A DNA stretch of 64,000 nt from CAYREX01 sp964423505 (GTDB lineage Bacteria; Fermentibacterota; Fermentibacteria; Fermentibacterales; JCC-6), in contig CAYREX010000002.1 in the NCBI GenBank assembly GCA_964423505.1, positions 1-64,000 on the forward strand, written 5' to 3'. Under the pieces are notes generated by a model. The model was not told the DNA's origin. It did no database searches and was given only the letters and a program-made list of their open reading frames with translations. The position numbers and the translations under genes were made by a program. Positions 1 through 5,652 of this stretch are shown here, one piece after another. The stretch's first letter is position 1; the number at the start of each line of letters is the position of its first letter.

Positions 1-382
1 GCCTCTTTCGGGGAGAGTGGACCTTACTGTATATGTGGTAATCAGTTACAGCAGTCTCGTGTGACCACCCGTGTCAAACACCAGTGAGAGAGAGCTGCAG
101 GATGAAATAGGCCGTAGTCGACGCAGAGTGACTCCGGAATACGTCAAGCGTGTACTGGAAACGCTCGTTTCTCAGCTAGAGGTGGTCCCGCCTGAACAGC
201 AGAGGAAGCTACTGCCTTTGTTCTTCGAGAGCATCACCGTAAGTCTTGAGACAATCGAAGCTCGTCTTCGTCTGGATACACTGCTACATTGTCTAGATCG
301 TGGACCATTTGTGGATTCGTTCGACTGGAGTAAAGGCTGGTACGCCCGCCAGGACTCGAACCCGGAACCTTCTGGTCCGTAG
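1..382 (+). pseudogene. serine recombinase C-terminal remnant
   Basis: Frame 1 at the window edge reads SGPYCICGNQL, like the zinc ribbon of large serine recombinases, and then stops at 85-87. Frame 2 is open from a GTG at 71. Its segment with VTPEYVKRVLETL, PPEQQRKLL and an IEARLRL-like end resembles the helical C-terminus of the same family. The two pieces lie in different frames with a stop at 62-64 between them, so the gene looks frameshifted or deleted. The last 15 residues are only antisense translation of the tRNA. Base composition is visibly lower in GC than downstream, which fits imported DNA. The family assignment rests on a short segment, and the 5' part is outside the window. Confidence 0.5.
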
Positions 383-414
383 CCAGACGCTCTATCCAGT
401 TGAGCTACGGGCGC
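338..414 (-). tRNA. tRNA-Arg (ACG anticodon), CCA encoded
   Basis: Read on the minus strand this folds as a complete cloverleaf. The acceptor arms are 408-414 and 342-348. The D-arm is GCTC/GAGC. The anticodon stem TCTGG/CCAGA closes the loop CTACGGA, giving anticodon ACG. The T-arm is CCGGG/CCTGG with loop TTCGAGT. CCA is encoded at 340-338. ACG, normally deaminated to ICG, reads CGU, CGC and CGA codons. The G1-U72 closing pair is slightly unusual. The 3' end abuts the recombinase remnant, a typical integration-site arrangement. Confidence 0.96.
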
Positions 415-437
415 ACCGCTACCTCCGATGGGCTGCT

Positions 438-466
438 ATACTACGGCAGAGTGGTGATTCGGTCAA
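438..466 (-). promoter_or_regulatory. promoter of tRNA-Arg
   Basis: On the minus strand TTGACC (466-461) and TAGTAT (443-438) are separated by 17 bases. The predicted start lies about 15 bases before the mature tRNA 5' end. The -35 box overlaps the stop codon of the upstream lipoprotein gene. Confidence 0.6.
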
Positions 467-1392
467 GAATCGGGATATACGATGCTGTAATTGACAAGTG
501 CGGTCCCGCCCGGCTGTACCGTCAGTCCCGGGGAGTAGGGCTCTCCCTCAAGGAAGACAGCTCCTCTGGGCAGGGTATCCGGGTGCTGCAGACGCAGATC
601 TGCCGTCCGGCCGGAGTTGTTCGTAAGCTGCAGGAGGAAGGCGTGTCCCCTCTCCAGCTGCTCCATCTGCAGACAGAGGTCGAGGCTGTCCCGTGCGTTG
701 AGCCATAGGGTATCACCGGTGCGGAGCGGCCAGTCGGGTAGGGAGTCGAGGGAACCTGCCAGGGTGCCTGCCTCGGGTGCCAGGCATGGCAGGAGCTGGT
801 TCCAGGTGCCGGCGACCGGCCAGCCGAACCGCAAAGTCAGCTCCAGCAGCTCTCCCTCCGCCTGCCACCATGCCATCTCCCGCTCTCCCTGCGGCAGGTG
901 TACCGAGTCACCGGCCGCCAGGAGAGGCCTGTCGTCGCTGTCCAGCAGGTCCATGGAGCGTACGTCCCAGGCCCGGCCCGTGGAGTTGGAGAGGACCGCC
1001 GTGGCGCAGAAGTGCACCGTCCCGTCAGTGCGGGTCCATCTGTACCTGGGGCTCCATGTGATGCCGTCCTGGGAGTATGAGAGCCGGCATCCGTCCTCCG
1101 CGGCGACCTCCTCGTGGATGAACGGGATCGTCAGTGTGTCGGTAACGCCTGCGAGACCCTCGGCCATCTCACACGAGCAGGCCAGCCTTATGCTGCGCAC
1201 TCCTGCCGGGACTGCCATGCCTATCAGCTCACCCGGCGGGGTGGAGCGTGAGAGACGTCCATCCACCTCGACCTGCGCGTCCATCCGGACTGTGAGACGG
1301 ACGTCGTCCAGGTGGCGCTCGGGGTAGGGCTCCCTCGCGCCGCACGCGGCTATGGCCAGTGAGGCCGTCAGGGTGGTCAGGAGGGCCCTCAT
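463..1392 (-). CDS. putative secreted lipoprotein
   Basis: Product of 309 residues. The ATG at 1392 has GAGGGGG upstream and gives a clean lipoprotein signal: MRAL, a hydrophobic stretch, then the lipobox AIAAC with Cys17 as the lipidation site. An upstream in-frame ATG would add 21 residues that break the signal peptide. The mature part has alternating short beta-prone segments, including two similar regions with LLQLTNNSGRTADL and TAVLSNSTGRAWDV-like text. This suggests repeated immunoglobulin-like or BsuPI-like beta domains, which is my inference. No catalytic motif is seen. It is divergent from the ABC transporter genes, 43 bases away, and may be co-regulated with them. Confidence 0.75.
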   Translation of the reverse strand: MRALLTTLTASLAIAACGAREPYPERHLDDVRLTVRMDAQVEVDGRLSRSTPPGELIGMAVPAGVRSIRLACSCEMAEGLAGVTDTLTIPFIHEEVAAEDGCRLSYSQDGITWSPRYRWTRTDGTVHFCATAVLSNSTGRAWDVRSMDLLDSDDRPLLAAGDSVHLPQGEREMAWWQAEGELLELTLRFGWPVAGTWNQLLPCLAPEAGTLAGSLDSLPDWPLRTGDTLWLNARDSLDLCLQMEQLERGHAFLLQLTNNSGRTADLRLQHPDTLPRGAVFLEGEPYSPGLTVQPGGTALVNYSIVYPDS

Positions 1393-1435
1393 GGGGTATC
1401 TATCCCCCTCGGGACCCCACCCGCGAAAGGACGCC

Positions 1436-2047
1436 ATGGCAGCTCTCCTGTCCATAGAAGGCTATGCGGACCCGCCGCGAATACCACATCTCTCCCTGGA
1501 AGTCAACAGGGGCGAGATGGTGGCGCTGGCCGGCGGTCCGGGCAGCGGGAAGAGCCTGCTCATGCTCCGAGTGGCAGGTCTGGGCGCCACGAAGAGGGGC
1601 AGGATACGTGTGCTGGGAGACAGGCCGGGGAGCCTGCGGGCGAGGGAGCGTGGGGTCTACCTTTTCCAGAGGGACAACTTCGCACCGGACAGGAGCGTGG
1701 CGGCGCAGCTCACCAGGCGGGCGGCACTCTGGGGTATGAGCCCGGACAGGGCCTCGGAGGCGGTGGTCTCCTGGTGCGGCGACCACGGGCTGAGCGACGT
1801 GGCCGACCGGACCCCGTCACGACTCAACCTGTCCGACCTGCACATGCTTGCCCTTGCGCAGCTCGAGCTTGCCCGGCCACTGGTTGCGATCATGGACGAC
1901 CCTCTCCGCGAGGTGGCCACCAGCAGGCTGGACGAGGCCATCGGCATCATGGCCGGGCTGTTGGAGCGATGCGGCATGCTGGTGCTCTGCCAGATGCGCT
2001 CCCCCCTGCTGGACGTGGCCGGCCGGGTGGAGAGGCTGCCGGGATGA
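1436..2047 (+). CDS. ABC transporter ATP-binding protein, degenerate motifs
   Basis: Product of 203 residues, short for an ABC ATPase (usually 220-250). The ATG at 1436 follows GAAAGGA. Walker A is clear (AGGPGSGKS). The Q-loop region reads YLFQRDN. The signature position reads LNLSD instead of LSGGQ. Walker B reads LVAIMDDP, with Asp where the catalytic Glu normally sits. The H-loop His is not obvious; the region reads LVLCQM. ATP binding is plausible, but hydrolysis may be weak or depend on another subunit. The stop codon overlaps the permease start (ATGA), so the two are translationally coupled and probably form one exporter. Confidence 0.8.
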   Translation: MAALLSIEGYADPPRIPHLSLEVNRGEMVALAGGPGSGKSLLMLRVAGLGATKRGRIRVLGDRPGSLRARERGVYLFQRDNFAPDRSVAAQLTRRAALWGMSPDRASEAVVSWCGDHGLSDVADRTPSRLNLSDLHMLALAQLELARPLVAIMDDPLREVATSRLDEAIGIMAGLLERCGMLVLCQMRSPLLDVAGRVERLPG

Positions 2048-2772
2048 GCGGGGCCAGGAGCTTCTACTTCCGGGAAAGCCTTGATTCGCTGCTGCGGACG
2101 CGATGGGTGGGTCCCTACCTGCTCGTCCCCCCCATGCTGGCATTCATGGTGTACGCCGAGGGCTATCTCTCGGCAAACGGCATCACCGGGGTGTTCAACC
2201 TGGAGCAGAGGACCGTGCTCGCGGTCTGGAACGCCACGCTGCTGCTGACGCTGATAGCCGGCGTGATATCCTGCCTCTACTTCTCCGGACTCTGGGGCTC
2301 GCGGTGGTTCAGGCAGTCGCTCGCTCTGCCGGTAAGACGCGCCTCGGGCTTCTGGGGGCCTTACCTCTCCGTTCTGCTGGTCACCTCCGTGATGTATGCG
2401 ATGGCAACCGGCGCTGTCGTTACAGCCCTGCCCGAGGTGGACGGCTTCCCCTGGGTGCAGGTCCTGGCCGGGTCGTTCGTGCCGATATTCTGGGCGGTGA
2501 GCGCCGGGGCAATGCTCGGGCTGCTGACCACCGGCGCAGGGGCGGCCTTCCTGTTCGTGACGGTGCTGCTGGTCGGCTTCGTCTCCGGCCTGCCGGTGCC
2601 CTACTCTCCCCCCGACTGGTTCGTGGTGGCGGTGCCGCCGGTGGGGAAGGTCATGAGCGAGAGCCTCTCCTACCCGCAGGGGCTCATCTTCGCGGCGTTG
2701 CTCGCCACCCACGGAGTCGGGGCGCTGGTCTTCGGTCGCCTGCTCTACGGCGCGGGAGTCCGGAGGGTCTAG
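2044..2772 (+). CDS. ABC-2-type transporter permease
   Basis: Product of 242 residues starting MSGARSFYF at an ATG that overlaps the ATPase stop codon. About six hydrophobic segments are visible, around residues 18-33, 50-75, 93-120, 127-160, 170-190 and 215-235. This matches the fold of small ABC-2 permeases. No substrate can be inferred. The gene pair resembles drug, lantibiotic or heme-type exporters in architecture only. Its 3' end overlaps the convergent gene by four bases. Confidence 0.75.
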   Translation: MSGARSFYFRESLDSLLRTRWVGPYLLVPPMLAFMVYAEGYLSANGITGVFNLEQRTVLAVWNATLLLTLIAGVISCLYFSGLWGSRWFRQSLALPVRRASGFWGPYLSVLLVTSVMYAMATGAVVTALPEVDGFPWVQVLAGSFVPIFWAVSAGAMLGLLTTGAGAAFLFVTVLLVGFVSGLPVPYSPPDWFVVAVPPVGKVMSESLSYPQGLIFAALLATHGVGALVFGRLLYGAGVRRV

Positions 2773-3329
2773 CCGCCGGTCTCCACCAGGTGCATGTGCC
2801 CCACCATCGTATCCAGCTCCTCCCTTACCCCGGACATGGTCCCGAAGGGCGCCAGGCCGTACAGAAGGACGGAGTAGCCGTTCCAGAAGGCGGCGGTTGC
2901 CCTGCCCAGGCCTACGATGCCGCCGCTTTCACCCACCAGGTTGAAGCTGATGACAGGCATCAGCCCCATGGAGGCCGACTCCCGCCAGGGAGAGAGCATG
3001 CTCCCCTCGGTCCAGCCCATGTCGCCGAAGACGAGCTGCCCGGCCTGGTCGGGCGGAAGGGTGGAGGTCAGGCGCTCCACGAGCCAGTCCCCCCTGCGCA
3101 TGTCCGGGTCGGCATCCTCCCGCCAGTAGTAGATCCTGTACTCCACGCCGTCCGGGTTGGGGTTGCTGATTATGGAGCCGGACTCCTCGGTGAGGGTACC
3201 CTCGAGGGGGGGGTCGAGCTCCGGGGCCAGGTATCCCAGGGCGATGCCCGGGTGATCGAGCACGTATTCGGCCTCGCACTCCCCGACCTGGGGGAGGGTG
3301 AGGATGATCGCAAGAAAAGCTGCTGTCAT
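2769..3329 (-). CDS. secreted protein of unknown function
   Basis: Product of 186 residues. The ATG at 3329 gives an N-terminal signal peptide (MTAAFLAIILTLPQVGEC). An upstream extension of the frame adds only non-signal sequence. The mature part looks like one compact alpha/beta domain with a central segment VEYRIYYWRED and a C-terminal hydrophobic stretch. I do not recognise a family. It is transcribed divergently from the two-component regulator, from a promoter overlapping that of the regulator, so it is a likely target of, or input to, that system. Confidence 0.7.
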   Translation of the reverse strand: MTAAFLAIILTLPQVGECEAEYVLDHPGIALGYLAPELDPPLEGTLTEESGSIISNPNPDGVEYRIYYWREDADPDMRRGDWLVERLTSTLPPDQAGQLVFGDMGWTEGSMLSPWRESASMGLMPVISFNLVGESGGIVGLGRATAAFWNGYSVLLYGLAPFGTMSGVREELDTMVGHMHLVETGG

Positions 3330-3351
3330 GACTCTCCCATCTTCGGGCAGC

Positions 3352-3380
3352 TTGGCTGCTCTGTCGGCAGGGGATAGAAT
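3352..3380 (+). promoter_or_regulatory. promoter of two-component operon
   Basis: TTGGCT (3352-3357), a 17-base spacer and TAGAAT (3375-3380). The predicted start is about 3387, leaving a leader of about 35 bases before the response-regulator ATG. Confidence 0.55.
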
Positions 3381-3403
3381 AGAAGCGATAGCTTCTCTGT
3401 CAA
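3376..3403 (-). promoter_or_regulatory. divergent promoter with embedded palindrome
   Basis: On the minus strand TTGACA (3403-3398), a 16-base spacer and TATTCT (3381-3376). The -10 overlaps the -10 of the forward promoter. The spacer contains the dyad AGAAGC-GATA-GCTTCT (3381-3396), a plausible operator controlling both directions. Confidence 0.55.
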
Positions 3404-3421
3404 CGCAGCCGCCGGAGGGAC

Positions 3422-4138
3422 ATGCCGGAGGAGATGGCCGCTTCCGCTCCACTGATACTGCTGGTCGAGGACGACGAGTCCCTGGCCGGGCTCATCTCCG
3501 AGTACCTGGAGCGTCACGGGTTCCGTGTGGACGTGCTTGGCCGGGGCTCGGGGGCGGTCGACAGGGTCCTGGAGGAGCGGCCGGACCTCGTCGTTCTGGA
3601 CCTCATGCTCCCGGACGCCGACGGTCTGGACATCTGCCGTGAGCTTCGGCGGCACTGGAGGGGGCCGGTCATGATGCTCACCGCCATGAGAGAGGACGCC
3701 GACGTGGTGGTGGGACTCGAGCTGGGCGCCGACGACTACGTGGGAAAGCCGGTTAGCCCCAGGGTCCTGCTGGCCAGGATAAGGGCGCTTCTCCGCAGGG
3801 GCGGCTCCGACGACGAGGCCGAGACGGTCATGGTGGGCCGGTTGCACGTGGACGTCCCCTCCAGGAAGGTGACCCTCGGCGGCAGGGAGGTGGACCTGAC
3901 CACCACGGAGTTCGACCTGGTTCTGCTGCTGGCCAGGAGGGCCGGCAGGGTGCAGGAGAGGGCCCGGCTGGTGGAGGAGCTCCGGGGGATAGACTTCCAC
4001 TCGTTCGACAGGTCGGTGGACGTGCTCGTCTCACGGGTGCGCAGGAAGCTGGACGCCACAGGCGGGGGGAGCGACCTGATAAGGACGGTCAGGGGCGTCG
4101 GATACCTGATGGCCCCGAACGGGGGCGGGGAATCGTGA
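3422..4138 (+). CDS. OmpR/PhoB-family response regulator
   Basis: Product of 238 residues. The receiver domain covers residues about 11-125: acidic pair D17/D18, phospho-acceptor D60 in VVLDLMLPDADG, T87, and K109 in DDYVGKP. A winged-helix DNA-binding domain covers about 137-232, with TTTEFDLVLLLARRAG and VSRVRRKLD...VRGVGYLM. The ATG at 3422 follows GGAGGGAC closely; an internal ATG at 3434 with GGAG upstream is an alternative. It overlaps the kinase gene (GTGA), forming a standard TCS operon. The upstream palindrome suggests autoregulation. Confidence 0.95.
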   Translation: MPEEMAASAPLILLVEDDESLAGLISEYLERHGFRVDVLGRGSGAVDRVLEERPDLVVLDLMLPDADGLDICRELRRHWRGPVMMLTAMREDADVVVGLELGADDYVGKPVSPRVLLARIRALLRRGGSDDEAETVMVGRLHVDVPSRKVTLGGREVDLTTTEFDLVLLLARRAGRVQERARLVEELRGIDFHSFDRSVDVLVSRVRRKLDATGGGSDLIRTVRGVGYLMAPNGGGES

Positions 4139-5334
4139 GGAAGCTCTTCCTGAAGGTCTACCTCCCGCTCGCGGTGTGCGCCGCCCTGACCATCCTGGTC
4201 TCGATAGTGGCCATGCTCAGGATAATCCCGGAGCAGGTGAGGCGCTACCGGGATTCCGCCTCGGACCTCCACGGGATACTGATGTCCCGCGACTTCGAGA
4301 GCGCCTCGGAGATAGAGGCGGTAGCCGACTCCCTGGGCCTGGAGGTGCACGTGACGCGCAACGTCGGCCAGCTGGGCAGGGTCCCGCCGCCGGAGGGCTT
4401 CGCCGCGCTGCCCGGTCTGCCGAGGACCTATCCGTGGAGGGTCGGATTCAACCTGGCCGGGGGAGGCGCCGGAGGCATGGTGCGGCGGGGCGTGTGGGTG
4501 ATAATCGTAGTCCTGCTCGTCGTGGAGGGCCTGGTGCTCTACCTGGCGCTGTGGCCGGTGCGCAAGAGGCTGGGCAGGCTGGAGTGGGCGGCGGAGCAGC
4601 TCGGGTCGGGCAACCTCGGGGTGCGGCTCCCCTCCCGGGAGGGGGGCGACCTGATCGACTCGCTGGGCAGGACGTTCAACTCCATGGCCGCAAGGACCGA
4701 CACGCTGGTCGGCTCGCACAGGGAGCTGCTGGGGCTGGTTGCCCACGAGCTTCGTACCCCCCTGGCCCGGATGAGGCTTGCGCTGGAGCTTGTCAGGGAG
4801 GACGCCGGCGACGGCCGTAGCCCCAAGCTGGACAGGATGGAGACCGACCTGGACGAGCTGGACAGGCTGGTCTCGGAGCTGCTGGCCTACAACCGCCTGG
4901 GCAGGCGGGACGAGATAGAGCGGCAGATGGTGGACCTTAGCGCCATCGCCCGGGAGGTGTCCGAGGCCGAGGGCTGGGCCCGCAGCGACGTGAGCGTAGA
5001 GGCGTCAGGCGAAGGGAGGGTCCCGGCGGACCGGGAGCTGCTGGGGAGGGCCGTGGCCAACCTGGTCAGGAACGCCGTCCGCCACGCCCGCTCGGTGGTG
5101 CGGGTGACGGTCGAGGGCGGAGATGCTCCGTCGGTGACCGTCGAGGACGACGGCCCCGGCTACGACAGGGCGATGATGGAGAGGCTGGGCAAGCCGTTCG
5201 TGAAGGGTCCGGGCGGAGGGACCGGCCTGGGCCTCGCGATAGCCTCCAGGGTTGCAGGCCTGCACGGCGGCGGGCTGGAGCTCGGCAGGAGCGGGGAACT
5301 GGGCGGCGCACGTGCCGTTCTGAAGCTGGGATGA
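4135..5334 (+). CDS. sensor histidine kinase
   Basis: Product of 399 residues from a GTG overlapping the regulator stop. TM1 is about 11-31. A short periplasmic sensor of about 85 residues follows, then TM2 at about 119-141 and a HAMP linker at about 140-195. The HisKA domain has phospho-acceptor H204 in LVAHELRTP. The ATPase domain has an N-box around LVRNAVRHA (about 310-318), G1 DDGPGYD and G2 GGGTGLGLAI. This is the architecture of envelope-sensing kinases such as CpxA or RstB. The signal is unknown; the small sensor domain has no recognisable ligand fold. Confidence 0.95.
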   Translation: MRKLFLKVYLPLAVCAALTILVSIVAMLRIIPEQVRRYRDSASDLHGILMSRDFESASEIEAVADSLGLEVHVTRNVGQLGRVPPPEGFAALPGLPRTYPWRVGFNLAGGGAGGMVRRGVWVIIVVLLVVEGLVLYLALWPVRKRLGRLEWAAEQLGSGNLGVRLPSREGGDLIDSLGRTFNSMAARTDTLVGSHRELLGLVAHELRTPLARMRLALELVREDAGDGRSPKLDRMETDLDELDRLVSELLAYNRLGRRDEIERQMVDLSAIAREVSEAEGWARSDVSVEASGEGRVPADRELLGRAVANLVRNAVRHARSVVRVTVEGGDAPSVTVEDDGPGYDRAMMERLGKPFVKGPGGGTGLGLAIASRVAGLHGGGLELGRSGELGGARAVLKLG

Positions 5335-5362
5335 TCGATACGAAACGGACGGAGGTGGGAGA

Positions 5363-5602
5363 ATGAAGATCCTGGTAACCATGCCGGAGATGCCCCCCAC
5401 CGACATCCGGAGGGCCTGAGCGAGGGTCCTCGACGCTTCCGGTGGAAGCGGGATGTCGATGGAGAGGGCCTACCTGAACGAGGAGGAGGGCTTCGCCTGC
5501 TGCTGCTGGCAGGCCCCCTCGGTCGGGGAGCTGGAGGAGCTCTTCAGGTCCTCGGAGACACCCTACGAGCAGATGCGTGAAGTGAGGGAGATGACCGGGT
5601 AG
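5363..5602 (+). CDS. small DUF4242-like protein with in-frame TGA (candidate selenoprotein)
   Basis: A strong Shine-Dalgarno (GGAGGTGGGAGA) precedes the ATG at 5363. Reading on gives 18 codons, TGA at 5417-5419, then 60 further codons to TAG at 5600. The part after the TGA (RAYLNEEEGF, a CCCWQAPS block, ending PYEQMREV) resembles the C-terminal half of the small DUF4242 proteins, whose typical text is SYVTDDKIYCVY.AP...G.PA..I..V. From memory, those homologs have a Cys followed by a GVL-type motif near the position where the TGA sits (IRRA-TGA-ARVL). With TGA read as selenocysteine the product is 79 residues, the usual size. Alternatives are a nonsense-mutated gene or a 49-residue product from the ATG at 5453. 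No Sec machinery lies in this window. Confidence 0.5.
5420..5460 (+). promoter_or_regulatory. SECIS-like hairpin downstream of the TGA
   Basis: A perfect 6-bp stem GCTTCC/GGAAGC (5435-5440 with 5444-5449) carries the loop GGT. Flanking CGAC and GTCG can extend it across a GGGAT bulge. The loop starts 21 bases after the TGA. Bacterial SECIS elements typically have an apical loop beginning with G about 16-37 bases after the UGA. This is a geometry match only. Confidence 0.4.
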
Positions 5603-5610
5603 CCCCGGTC
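5593..5610 (+). terminator. hairpin at the end of the small gene
   Basis: GACCGGG/CCCGGTC, a 7-bp stem with loop TAGC that contains the TAG stop codon. No T-tract follows, so termination is only possible. Confidence 0.35.
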
Positions 5611-5628
5611 ACCTCCCCCAGTCTGCCG

Positions 5629-5652
5629 GCCCCGCGCCCAGTGGCGCGGGGC
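5629..5652 (-). terminator. hairpin after secDF
   Basis: GCCCCGCGCC/GGCGCGGGGC, a 10-bp perfect stem with a 4-base loop, immediately after the secDF stop codon and between convergent genes. There is no clear T-run. Confidence 0.5.

Noticed and set aside
338..382. Peptide end reading WYARQDSNPEPSGP
   Set aside because: It is the well-known spurious translation of the strand opposite a tRNA gene, not part of a protein.
5453..5602. Independent 49-residue gene starting after the TGA
   Set aside because: Weak ribosome-binding site and no N-terminal half, while the upstream frame has a strong one; kept only as an alternative.
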